This document shows positions 1 through 12,300 of a DNA stretch of 64,000 bases, one piece after another. The notes below the pieces were generated by a model that did no database searches, was not told where the DNA came from, and was given only the letters and a program-made list of their open reading frames with translations. This DNA is from Centropus unirufus. Its lineage: Eukaryota; Chordata; Aves; Cuculiformes; Centropidae. Numbering within the stretch: position 1 is the stretch's first letter; every line of letters begins with the position of its first letter. The stretch covers positions 124,001-188,000 of the forward strand of contig VYZI01000427.1 of NCBI GenBank assembly GCA_013397695.1, given 5' to 3'. The position numbers and the translations under genes were made by a program.

Positions 1-3000
1 ACAATAGTGGAAGTATATCGAGTTCTCAGGCATTGGTCAGCCAGCGTTTCTGACAGCTGATTGAAGGTACTTGGTGTACAGTGCAAGCCCGTGATTCATG
101 AATCCCAGAGTCTGACAGTGCAGAATGTGACTTCCAGCAGTGCTGAGCTAGCTGGAGTCCAGGTCTGCTTTGCCAAGGGATTTTTGGATGTGGGCTATGA
201 GAAGTAGGGGGTCATTGTCCATGACTCTGAGTGACTGATTGTTTCCCATGTGGAATGTCATGGGTTAGGTAGGGAGAAGAGGAGCAAAGGAAAAGAAAAT
301 GAATGATATTTAAATTCCTTATACTCCTGCTGTGCCCTTTAGATCACACTGAGGCCTGCAGCTGCTTCTAATCCCTCTCTCGCAAAATTGTTCAGTGTGA
401 AGTCTGGAATAACTGAGAACAACAAATGCAGAAATAAATAAAAGAATTCTAATTTTACATGTTTGGTTTAATAATGACATGCACAGTTCCATACTTAAAT
501 CTGTCTTTTACCTTATGAGTAAATATGACTCAAAAGAATACAAGTGTTATGATATTGAACTCTCATTAATGCATTTCCCGGCAACACTTGCACATGCAGC
601 ATTTCTGCACTGTTAATGCAGGTCCCAAAACTCTAAATCAACAATATCAGAGATGCTAGCACTATTCTGATCACAGACATGAAAGCAGAATTGCGTCTTT
701 CCATTTGGCTCTATCAGTCATTCCAGCTTCAGAAACCATATGTGCATAGGGGTAATGGTGAGGGGGAAGGAGATATGGCATAGCATCTGCTACAGAAAAA
801 TAAAAACTGGGTATTGAAGGGTTATTTTCCATCATCACACTAACTACAGACATGTCCCCGTTTATAGTATATATTCCCAAAACACATAGAAAAGTACATT
901 CTCTCTCAAAAGGCTTCCTCACATTTCCAGACAGTACGGGAAGTTCTGCTGTGTAAATATTTTAACATATACAAAAGCATTACTTAAAGGTACGTGTGTA
1001 AGCCCAGACTGTCCTACAAACAGCACACAACAAAAGAGGTTTGCTCTTTAAAATAGGGTTCATTGAAGCTGCAACAGTGTGATACTCGTCTGAATAAACC
1101 CATTGTTTTACATGCATGTGCTCACTGCATGCTTCTGAATCACATATTTGAACCCTAAAGACTTATTCCTTACTTCACAATGAGCAGAGTTCATGTGGAC
1201 CATATCCAAAGTGCTTTGCTCTATACAGTTAAACTACAAAGTTTTCCCTGGGGATTCTTCTCTACATTTCACCAGACATGACTGCCCTAACCATAACTAT
1301 GCTTTACCAAACAACCAGCAACCATTATTCAACAAAATGGGCCCATTCAAGCCTCTCCAAGCATCCCAGATAATACATTTTTACCATATTGAATGAATGA
1401 AACAATGATATTGTCTATATTGTAAACATTATCTATATTGTAAACAGTTAGCAAAACTAGGCTTTTGGTTTGACGTCTTTATAACTGGAAGGTCTTGTTA
1501 TTTAAGGAAACAACATTTGTTACAAGCAATTTAACTGGGAATGACTCCTACTATCAAACTAAATACATCTAATTATGATTTATTGGCCCATAGCAACCTT
1601 TTGTAACATTGTAAGCCAATATCTGTCTTCACTTAACTGAACTCATTGAAAGAACACTTTGCTACCTAAAGGGGGTGGAAATAGCAAAGTGGTTAAACCC
1701 CCCAAATTCTATAATTAGTTGTCCAAAGTTAAGGTCAGAAGCTACCTATGCAGCAAGTTTCCTAGAACTGAACTGCTACTATTCCTAAAATAATAGGAGA
1801 AAAGTCTGGAAAAGGTGTATCTGTAAGAAAAGAACTCGTGGTTTTGATATTAGCTACAGAATTAAAAGACACTTGAACAAGCTAGAAGTGTCTTTGGCCA
1901 AAGGCACTGGCATCCTGCATTGCTCAAATTGTTTATTGACTTTTCAGTGGTAGAATTTCCTGCATTACCCTTATCATTCCCTTAAAAAAATAAAAGAAAA
2001 TCTCAGAGGAAATATCTCCATTTACTAGTGGTTAAATATGTAGCACCTGTATCAGTGGCCCTTCCCCCACAATTGGTGACATGGTATTTCACTAGAATTT
2101 TTTAAAAACCAGTGGTAAAAAAGGGGTTAAATATAAGAGTTAAACATATTTGAATTATTAATCCCCCATAAACCTAGTTCTTTCTAAAACTATAACTAAA
2201 TGGGTTTTGACTAAAAATAAAATTTCTGAGCACAATTTTCTGTGAAATGTAGTATGACACATCATTTTGTTTTAAATTTACCAGCATTGTGGTTTCACAT
2301 CATTCATGTGAAGTGTTTAATGGGGACATCGTGAAAATGATGTATGAAACACATGTGCTTTTCTTTCTAACAGGCTTTACCCATGCTATTCCTGGGTGGA
2401 GATTAAAACTTCACTCCAGACACAAACCCTTTCCTTTCTACTGTTAATCACCAGGTCAGAGCTAAACTGCAGCCTGTCAGTACTCCTAATGAATGTTGTA
2501 CACATCATAGCTGGTTGCTTGCTCAGCAATAGTCTGTGCTATCTGGAGGCCAAAGATAAGTGCTCAGGGATTACCTTTAAAACAATCCTGCCAGCTCTTT
2601 ATTCACTAAGGCAGGAAGTCAGAACAAAAACTGAGCTTTAATCCTGCTTCTGTGAACTGGCCAATTTTTCACAATTGATGGTTCAGAATAAAGCCCTTGA
2701 AAATCAGTATGAAAGCTCAACAAAAGTGCTGCAGGTGTTGCAAGGTCAGGATATCTAGTCCAACCCCTTCCACTCTCCCTCAACTTTTTTAGCTATTTCA
2801 CTCTGGCTCAGACTGTAACATTTTACATACATACGTCATTTCAATTTATTTGTTTTTACGTGAAAAAGAAAAAAATCCAGCACAAACACCTTCAGTCCTT
2901 ACAGTTGCGAGGGTAATGTGCTACTGGCCTGATAAATGTAAGGAACAATGGAGAACATAGCTGAGAACAGAGTGAATCCCTGCACAACCTGCCCAGGTGT

Positions 3001-3489
3001 GTGGAGAATGAGGCAGTTCTCTAGATCTGATTATTATTTTGGCCACATCCATAGTGGTGCACAGATTTGGGCTTCAGACTCCAGAGCCTGTTACCCACAG
3101 GTCCTGTCACTGCTCCAAATTTACAGGACCATTGCTGCACAAAAACTGCTTAAGGGAAGTGTTTTCCCTTGTCAGAAAAGAACACTCAAAAATGGCCTGA
3201 GTTGATTTTTCTCCTCTAGGAAATTATTCTTTCTAATTTATAACTGTGATCACTGGGGGATTTTAAAGTAATTCATAAGATATACAGGTGGATACAACTG
3301 TGACCATCATCACATCCTCTAGTCAGAGCTGGTTTCCATAAAACATCTTAATCTCTCTGTACCGTGCCAGTATCTCTCAACGGCTATAAAGCACAGTGCC
3401 GTACTACTCTGCCCTCTTCAGTGCCTTTCAAATACAGGATTGGAAGAATCTCTCCACATTTAATTGATCAAGAAGAATTATTATCTTAC
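1..3489. other. Unique non-coding sequence, left end
   Basis: I see no supportable gene here. Base composition is AT-rich with two slightly more GC-rich patches, about 1-250 and 2890-3210. Short ORFs of 60-90 codons occur on both strands, but none shows a recognisable domain or low-complexity-free protein character. One 18-bp tandem duplication lies at 1411-1446 and is listed separately. At about 2740-2765 there is a weak resemblance to an antisense CR1 3' tail, too short to call. Confidence 0.6.
1411..1446. repeat. 18-bp tandem duplication
   Basis: Two adjacent 18-base units, 1411-1428 and 1429-1446, differ at one position (ttgtctatattgtaaaca versus ttatctatattgtaaaca). This is the pattern left by replication slippage or a small duplication. 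No function is implied. Confidence 0.9.
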
Positions 3490-3556
3490 CTTGCAGCTAC
3501 CCTACAGATTAGCTGTAGCTTGTGCTTGTTCTTAACTAAAATAGGGTGAGGTTTTT
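3490..3556 (-). other. Candidate minus-strand exon (67 nt)
   Basis: On the minus strand a very strong acceptor (long C/T tract ending in ttttag) precedes 67 bases that end in CAAG followed by the donor gtaaga. Only one of the three frames is open throughout, and it contains the string HPILVKNKHKLQLI. Its phase (2 nt, 21 codons, 2 nt) joins in frame to the candidate exon at 4105-4192, which ends one base into a codon; the joining codon would be GAA (Glu). The intervening intron would be 548 bp. No protein family is recognised. Open frames of this length arise often by chance and intronic pseudo-exons are common, so this is a candidate only. Confidence 0.25.
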
Positions 3557-4104
3557 CTAAAACAAAAAAAAGGAAAGAAAGAAAAAGAAATTAAATTAAA
3601 TGCTAGTCTGACAAGTCCACATGGCAAAAAGATAATGAATGAACAATATCTAGGTACTACTATGGAGTGAGAAACTTGGGATCTTCTAATGATGGAAGAA
3701 TCATACAGCAAACACAAGACAGCCAAGTGATAAGGCCTAGTCAGCATGAGCTCATGAAATAAATCCACAGAAACTAAGCACATATTTGAAAAAAAATGCA
3801 AATTGAATGGCTCTTTTTTCCCATCCCTGCAACATTTATTTTTTTTTTGCCAAGAGCAAGGGATTCTGCTCTGAAAGTAATTTTAAAATGAATTTAACCA
3901 AATATCACTCCTTCTGAGCACAGATACGAATGCACAGGTGGGGAAGCGGGAGTCCATTGCTTGTTTCTCCACCATACAGAATAAAGGCACTCACTGACTA
4001 GTCAGACAAACAAAGTAAGAATATTTCTACTTTGGACAGTATGCTAGAAAATACAATAACCTATTTTGAAATTTTAAGGTTTTAAACAATATGGTAATAC
4101 TCAC

Positions 4105-4192
4105 CATCAAAGATTTCCTGAGTCGACACAGAAGGGATCATGTCAGACTCATTTTTTGCAAAAGTATTCTTCATTTTAGTGGCTCCATGATT
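4105..4192 (-). other. Candidate minus-strand exon (88 nt)
   Basis: The minus strand shows a T-rich tract ending in ttttacag, 88 bases, then a consensus donor gtgagta. Two frames are closed by stops; the third is open for 29 codons plus one base and includes the string MIPSVSTQEIFD, which has a balanced, protein-like composition with acidic and hydroxyl residues. It is phase-compatible with the candidate exon immediately downstream (3490-3556). I do not recognise the protein. This is the most coding-like of the exon candidates in the window, but there is no homology evidence, and a pseudo-exon cannot be excluded. Confidence 0.33.
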
Positions 4193-4844
4193 CTGTAAAA
4201 TAACATTAAATATCAAGGCTGATGACCTTGAGCAATGGGTTTAGCTGTGGATGTGTAAACGTAAAAGTACCGTATTATAAATACAGCAGCTGGCCCAGGC
4301 ATTGGTACAAACAACATAAGACTACAAGAATCATGATTTTACCATTCCTCGGCAAACTGCTGGACAGAAGGGAACATCTGTACCTAGTGTACACACACAC
4401 ACTTCCAGCACTTCTTTAGGGAGAAACACTAAAACTTGCTCACCCCAGGTATTACTATTTATTATACTATGTTGTTCTGGATTTTTAATTTTCAGTTTTT
4501 AAACAGTGCTGGACAATGTAGAAGCTCAGTATATCTGAAACTCAGATACCATATATTTATGTATCTAAATATGTATTTAGGACACTAGCAAAAGAATCCT
4601 CTGTGAAAACCCTGAATCCTAGGGGTGATGCTTCAGGCATGAATTAGTATATATGTGTGTTAGAATGAATTATAAAGAATTATGTTTTTTTCAAAGGAAA
4701 AGTGAAAAAGAAACCAAAACAATGCAGATGAAGTAGTACATTTGAAAATCTACCTTCTAAGATAAAAATAATTTTGCATTTATGTTTCAGATTTAAAAAA
4801 AAATATAATGCTTCATATATACTTATTGCTTTGATTTCTGAAAC

Positions 4845-5407
4845 AGCCTGGCCAGCAGGTCCAGGGAGGTGATTCTGCCCCTGTAGTCAGCACTGGTGAG
4901 GCCATGCCATGAATACGGTGTTCAGTTGTGGGCCCCTCACTACAAGAAGGATGTTGCAGTTCTGGACCATGCCCAGCAAAGAGCAACAAAGCTGGTGAAG
5001 GGACTGGAGAACAAGTCTTATTAGGAACATCTAAGGAAGCTGGGGTTATTTAGTCTAGGAAAGAGTAGGCCAAGTGGAGACCTCATCCCTGCCTACAACT
5101 ACCTGAAGAGGTTGTGGAGAGGTGGGTGCTGGTCTCTTCTTCCAAGTGACAGGTGATAGGACAAGGGGGAATGATCTCAAGCTGTGCCAGGGGAGGTTCA
5201 GATTAGACAATAGGAAAAAATTCTTCAACAAAAAGGTCATCAAGCACTGGAACAGCTTCCCAGGGAGGTGGTTGAATCACCATCCCAGGAGGGATTTAAA
5301 AGAAAGGTAGATGAGGTACTTAATGATATGGTTTAGAGGTGGATAAGTATGATTGGACTCGATCTCAGAGGTCTTTTCCAATCTGGTGATTCTATGATTC
5401 TGTGATT
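4845..5407 (+). mobile_element. CR1 LINE, 5'-truncated, with intact 3' tail
   Basis: This is the 3' part of a Chicken Repeat 1 non-LTR retrotransposon in plus orientation. Broken reading frames match the C-terminal end of CR1 ORF2 (reverse transcriptase-endonuclease protein): for example about 5130-5250 encodes GDRTRGNDLKLCQGRFRLD followed by a KKFFNKKVIKHWN block, a hallmark of the family. The 3' UTR reads gattggactcgatctcagaggtcttttcc in the style typical of CR1 and ends in the octamer-like repeats attctatg/attctgtg near 5388-5405. In-frame stops and frameshifts show it is inactive. The 5' truncation with a preserved 3' end is the normal outcome of CR1 target-primed reverse transcription. 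Its sequence differs from the two minus-strand copies further on, so it belongs to another subfamily. Confidence 0.95.
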
Positions 5408-8400
5408 AACCATGTAATTAAAGGATTACATAAAGCGGAAACCTACAGTTTTAAAGTGAACATACCTTTTAGGTTTAGAATAGAAAGTTAAAGCATTTTC
5501 AAAACTGCTGATAAACAGGACAGGTAGTCAAGACCTTTCGCCAGCAGCAGCAGTCTGAATAGTCATCTCTTTAATTAAAACATAGTCTACAAACACTGTA
5601 ATGTATCTTCCAGATAGATGCTGTTCTCACAGTGACTTTTCCCATGAGTTGGGCAAGCAAAATACAGCCTGCCAGCAATACTCTAGGGAACAGTGGAAAA
5701 GCACCGGGTGATACTTTTTTCTGCAACAGAGGAAAGTCCGCTGCATTTGCAGTACTCTTACAACCTCCTATGGACCTACAGTATCCAGATGGACCCATGA
5801 AATGAACTCAGGCCTGAGCATATCACCATGCTGCCTTGCCGTCTCCATATATTTTATTAGATTTTCTCTACTGTGGCTGTGCCTCTGTATGTATGTACGG
5901 GAATTAAAAGTAGAAATAAGATAATTCAGCTACAAATGACCTCAGATTTTAAAGTTGGGAAAGGAAATGCTGGTTGGGGCCAGAAAAAAAAAGAGACTTG
6001 GGAGAATATTCCATAGGGTAAAAACACTTCTGAAGGAAATGTGATAAAATGGAAAAAGAGTTGTGTACTCTGTCAAAAAACTGCAGATAAGAAAAACAAA
6101 ACAACTAAAAAAATTATACATAAAAGGGTAAACAAAAAGGAAAGGTCTGATTGCGGGATTCTATAGGAGCCCAGAGGACTGCAAAGTACTGCGGGATTAG
6201 GCCCTAAATCCTTCCTACCTTTAAAGGCTATAAGCTGTGAGTGTACATTTGTATTTTTCTCATGTTGGGGTAGTCAAGACAATAATAGCATGGCCCAGAT
6301 GTCACACACGCAAAACACTAAAACATTATATGAAGGGTGGGAAGTAGTATTTGCTGGGAAAACCTCCACTGTTAAGAAAAAACAACGGAACTTTAGAGCA
6401 TGCCAGGAACAAGGCCTCATCTCTTGACAATTGAGTGCTTGGCCCCATTAAAAGGATCATCAGTCAGAAATGGTGCCTGTTACAGTTTTTCTTGTGATAC
6501 AAACATCTTTCCAGGAGTAACTCGACTAAGATCAGCAACTCATTTTACATAGGCCACTGACCAACCATTAGGTGGTAATGAATTTTAGTCACTACCTAAT
6601 TAAGACAGATATGAACCAGTGACCTGGAGTTGAAAAGACTTGGATTATATTACCTGTCCTCTAATCTATCCTATCCTTTGAAATCTTGCTCCATTTCTGC
6701 TTTTTACAGAGGATCAAGCACTACAGACACACAATACAAAAATCCAATGCTCAGTCGCCATGTATAGGGTCATACTCTCATCATCGATTTTATCAAATAC
6801 AACAGGTCTCTGAAGAAATTTAAACCAATTTCACACTAAAGCATGAAAACAATTTACTTGCTGTTGTAGAAACTTCTGTAGGCAAAATTCTTTTGATAAA
6901 AACAATTGATAATAAAACAAAATATCTGTACTAAGTAATAAATCAGAAAAATAAAAAAAAGAAAAATAAGAACAAAATCAATTACATCATTAAATCTCCA
7001 AAGATAAGGGAGGAAAAAATGTCAGGAACATGAGGAAAAGATTCAGTTAATGCTGATCTTCAGACTCCTGTTAAAAGTACTATTTTTGCCTGACAGACCA
7101 AAGTAGCCGTTTTTCTAGTATTTCTCAGCCACATAAATATACAGCAGACTGTGAGGTTTTGTTATTTGAAGATGCTATCCTTAATAATCCTTCCTTTAAA
7201 AACATCTCCAAGCTTCAACTATTACCTTTGTGTCATTTTCAAGAGTAGTTCCTAGCAAACAGCTTTACAGCTTTTATTTCTTCGTGTTCAAATGGCTGTA
7301 ATCCCACTTCCATTTTTAGGACTGAGACTTTAGAAACAAAGCATGACAAAAAACATTATTTCCTCTCTTCCCATTCCTGACAGTAAAATGATATAGCTGG
7401 TAGTACTAACAGCCACCCACGGCACATGAGATGCCGATGATCCTCCAGTATTCTATATTGGGAGACTCAAGGTTCCCTTCATGAAAGAAGCGGGGGGAGA
7501 CTCCAGATGCCATATTTAATTGAAGGTAGCAAAGGATGCAAAGCCAGAAAAAAAGACAATATTGTAAAGAGTACATCCACTGAATCAACAATCTTTTAAT
7601 GCAAACATTAAAATTGTAAAATATGCATAAATATTTTAAATACACACAGCTCTGAGATCCTGTAAACAGATACTATATGTCTGTATTGCTCAAGACCGGT
7701 TTCTACTATAAAGCATTGTGTCTATGAACATTGAAAACATTATAGTTTAGTATTTCTGAGCTGAGTCTAAATTATTCCTTGTTTATAAGTCCATATCCTG
7801 TAACCAACTACTTAATTAAGATGGTAATCAACTACTAAGATTATTTCTTGACAGACACCATAAAACGATCACTCATATTAAATTAATATAGAATCAACAA
7901 TGGTTTTATTTTGTACAAACTTAATTAAAGGCTCAATTTTGCAGTGTTAGTCATAAGTATACCTCTTATATACCTTGTATTTCCACAAGTGCTTCAGAAA
8001 ATAATGTATATAGGGAGTACTTGTGCCAATACACATTTATGTTAGGCTCTCAGGATTTTGAAGTAAAATTAAAAGGTCTATAGGTATTTCAAATGTCTCC
8101 TTCTCCTGCTCTGGTGTTATTTATATTTTTCAATCACAAAGGCATCATATCCCAGAATTATAATGAACTGCAGAAAAAAATCATAGTTTTAAAATGATAT
8201 TTCAAGGAAAGATTCTTAAAGGGTGGGAAAAAACCCAGTTACAATGCAATAATTAGATGTTCTGAATTGACATTCTGAATTGTCATTTTCTCGAGAAAAG
8301 TATTAGACAAATTGTACGAGTAGAAAAAAGGTTGGAGGTAATGAGCTCTAGGGGGACATTCTGGAGACCACAGGGGCAAATTAGTACTTAAACAGTCAGT

Positions 8401-9080
8401 TAAATGGCCAGGTTAAAGTAATGCCATGAAAAAAAGACAAATACATAACTATAGGTAAAACATATGGCACTACCACATTAAACATACAAGATATTTAGAG
8501 AAAGACCTTTTACTCTTAAACCACTTTACACTGCTTGGGCAGGAAAAATCCCTTTGGAAACTTTTCAATACATTAGATAGGAATTCTAAATTGACATAGA
8601 TGCCTGTTTCGGATTACTTTCAATTCTTCAGGTCTCAGAGAAAGCTAAAATTACCTTGCAAATCACAAGTCAGAAACAGACTGCAGAACACATTTGTGAA
8701 GAATTATTGAAATAACAGAACTTTCTGTCAGTGAATAACCCAAATGTGAGTCATTTTTATTTGTAATTATCCTACTAGTTTATGAAAATACATTCAGCAA
8801 CAATGACATTTACAAAGGTTTCTTTATGGTGATTGCTTCAGACATTTGTTTTTCATTATTCAGTGAATAATGAAATAATTCAGTTTCTAAATCATATTTT
8901 TAGGGAAACGTCTGTTTCCCATACAGATACAAAAGTGAAGGATAGAGAGAAAAGGAAAGCACTGTCATAAAAGCAAACGAGGAATGTAGGGGGTACCTCC
9001 TCCAGGTACCTTCCTCCATCAGGAAGCCACAGTACAGCCAGGGACTGACACTGTGTATTTCCGAGGACTTTGATTATACC
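5408..9080. other. Unique AT-rich sequence without a gene
   Basis: I see no supportable gene or element. The interval holds short ORFs only, scattered A-runs and one 13-bp tandem duplication (8261-8286). A plus-strand acceptor-like tract ends at about 6708, but all three following frames are partly open and no strong donor follows, so no exon is called. Confidence 0.6.
8261..8286. repeat. 13-bp tandem duplication
   Basis: Two adjacent 13-base units (tctgaattgacat and tctgaattgtcat) differ at one position, consistent with a small slippage duplication. Confidence 0.85.
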
Positions 9081-9390
9081 ATTAAAAAAATGGCCAGGAA
9101 GAGGCAAGAGGTAAGATCAGAAAGTAGAATGAAAATGAAAAGCAGTTAACAATGAGAAAGCAGGAGAGGAAAGCAAATGGGGAAGAAGGAAATCTTAAAG
9201 CAGCAGAAGTTCTGCACTGATAGTTATATGTTCCCAGGGAGGAATGTGGAAGGTAATATGAAAAAATAATGAGGCTTAGAATATGAGAAGAATAAGTGGA
9301 AAGTAAGGGAAAAAAAAAAAAGAGAGAGAAAAAAAATCCCACAAACTAGTGAAGATAATAAATTTACAAAAAAAAAAAAAAAATGGAAAA
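9081..9390. repeat. Purine-rich low-complexity tract
   Basis: About 300 bases of the plus strand are dominated by A and G, including A12 followed by GA repeats at 9311-9332 and a run of 16 A at 9368-9383. The overlapping Phe/Ser/Leu-rich ORFs on the minus strand are by-products of this bias and should not be read as genes. Such tracts are common in vertebrate introns and intergenic DNA. Confidence 0.8.
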
Positions 9391-12300
9391 GATTCCTTAA
9401 CAGAGAATACCCAAGTAGCAATGTGGGACCGACTCAGTTCATATAACTTTTTGTTAATATTCATTGAACAACAAGAGGAAATCAGAATTATACTGTAAGC
9501 TGCTATATCCACTTGAGCCAAATGACAGATTTGGAAATGCCTATAAATTTATTTCAGTGTGTTCATTGGGAAGACCATAAGCTTTGAACTTCTGTAGTGT
9601 CGTTATCAGCAGTTTTTACACCAATTTTTATTCAAGACTACACTGCTAAATATGATTGGGATGTGTAACTGCATCTTGATCACTTCTCAACTTCAGTTGT
9701 ATTGAATATGAGATTTTTTGTTGTTGTTGATTTAAACTGGAGACACATTCAAAGTGCAGAGTTTGTGAATACAAAATCATTAGAAATGGCAATACTTCTG
9801 TGGAGAACCATGGTTTAGCACACATTACATTTCACTTAAAACATTAGAGACAAAACATAACCCAACCAAAATTCATGGAGATGTTCTGATTTGGAATATT
9901 TTCTAGAAAATTAAATAAAAATACAGGCTAATTTGTTTTAGTATGCAAATAGAATTCCACTTTACTGAAAATGCATTTATTATGCATTAAGTATACCTTG
10001 AAAAAAATCTCACCTTCTTTATACTACTTTATTTTTATTTCACATTCTGTACACCAATATATAATTACTATATGTATGTACATACACATATATTTTCCCT
10101 CTCTCCAGTCGCTGAAAGTTGTTCTCCATTAACTTTCATTTATGGATACATAGCCTAGCAATCAGCATTTAGTCTCAATACTGAATTCAAACTTGTAGTT
10201 ATAGGTGAACTTGGATGAGCAAAATTACCTCTTCATAGATTCTAAAATTAACAAATTTTGTTTGACCTAAGGGGAATAATTCTATTTATGGCACTAAACA
10301 GCTAGATTATGCTGCTGATTAGATTAACAAGAGTTCTTAAGTATTTAGAGATCATTTTGCAAGTCTTGTCTTGTCTACACAGTGTACAGTGGAGATCATT
10401 ATCATTGGAAGTCAAAATAAAAATGTAGCCAATGTACTGAAAGATAAATGTGTCTACCTTATCATGTTGCCACTCCTCAAATAAAAGATTTGGGACTATG
10501 TGATTAGGATGTGATTGAAAATAATATGCACAGGAACCATTTTTAAGTGATTATCTAATTATATTCAGTATAAAAAATAAAAAAAAAAAAACCAGCCCAA
10601 AACAAAGCAATGCATCAGTAAGTAGTATAAAGAGCCTAGTAAACACAAAATATTACATGCTTTATTTTCTATCTGTCCCTTTAATAAGTAGGAAAATAAA
10701 AATTATATGATTAAGAATAATTTTAAAATTCGCCACCATACTTTAAAATCATACTGTATCTTGTAACCAAGGATCTTCAGATATTTTAAAATGAGGTAAT
10801 TACATCAGTAAAGCAGAACAATTATGACCTGGAGCTGCCTGCATAAAATCAGTTTGGGGTATAATTAAACTCAATGACCACAAATTGTATTAATGCTGAG
10901 TATGACCTAGAAACTTAGCCAAGTAGGAAAGGTTCACACAGACAAGGAATTATAACTGCTCTCTCTAATCAAAACCACATATGAGGTGTACTGGATTGAG
11001 AAGTTCAGAGGGGATTAGGTCTATTTCCAATGACGTCCATAATTTTGGATATATTAATCTTAAAAATTAACTTAAAATGAAAAGTAGTGATAAAAATAAC
11101 GAGAACGTTTTTATTCAGAAGTTTTAATATTAGAAGTGGTATTTTAATGCATTTTTTAACTTTTAAAGAGTCTATATACAAGGAAGTTCTTTATCTAACC
11201 TGAACAGACCTAACTACCATAAGATGAATACGTTCATATTAAAGACTGTAAGTCTACAATAAGACTTTTTTTGGTCCTCCAGGTTTGCAAACAATGTTCT
11301 TGTTAGAACAAGCCAAATAAAAAGTTGTCCCAGGAAAATTCAGATATATGCAGCCAGTAACCTCTCTGAAAGCAAACAAAAAAAAAAAGGGAAGACCACC
11401 ACTGTCATTTAAAATTGAAACTGTGTTAACGTTTTCCTCGGTGAAAATTTTAAAAATACAAAGGCTACTTTGTATTAATACTTCTTACCCCACTGCAGTT
11501 GACACCAGTTTGAATCTGACCTTCAGGTACTGGTGAATGCCTTCCTCTTTAGCTCCCATTTATACAAATGGAAAGTTAAATTTGTGGCAATGTGTTCTCA
11601 AACACAATTGAGGGAGTATTTTTATAACTTCTTTCCCCTTCTATTCAATAAATGAACAACTATAAATATCAATATACTATTTTAGATAATTTGCTTTATC
11701 TTGCAAATGGAGATGTCCATTGAGGAAAACAGTTACTTGAAGATAGAAATATCTAATCAATATAGACCACACATATTGCACTTTTATTGCAAATTGGGGG
11801 GGAGGGGGTGTCACGTGTTGTACCTATATGAGGAAATAAACAATGTTTATATCACAACTGCTAGTTTTGAATTAGTAGATTCTCTGCTTCCTCACTGACC
11901 ACATGCTGCTGCACTGTTGGAAGTGATGAATCTTTTTCAGGGTATGCAAATATGCTTCTCAGTTACAACTTTCTGAAATTAAGTGTAGACAATCTTGTCT
12001 CTTACTGTCATGGAAGATGAAAAGGATTGGAGGAGTAATTATAAAAATTCAAGGTACAAAGAGCCAGCATAACTCCACAGAAACAGCACGTTCACAGAAC
12101 ATGAGCCAGAAAATAACCTTATTTTCTCCTTCAAGGGACAAACTTAGCAGATTCTCTCGAGGAGACTAGCAAGGCTTCAGGCTTCAAAAGATGGAGCTGA
12201 AGAGCATTAATTAAAAAAAACCCAGAAACTGCACTCTCCTGAAATGAGCATCTGGTCTGGATTTAATACTGAGGATTATGTCCTGAAAGAGTGTAAACTG

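Noticed and set aside
2735..2775. Possible antisense CR1 tail (atctagtccaacccc)
   Set aside because: Only about 15-20 bases match the CR1 pattern, too short to separate from chance. A similar scrap at 31455-31480 was rejected for the same reason.
9082..9521. Overlapping minus-strand ORFs rich in Phe, Ser and Leu
   Set aside because: They are translations of a purine-rich low-complexity tract, not genes.
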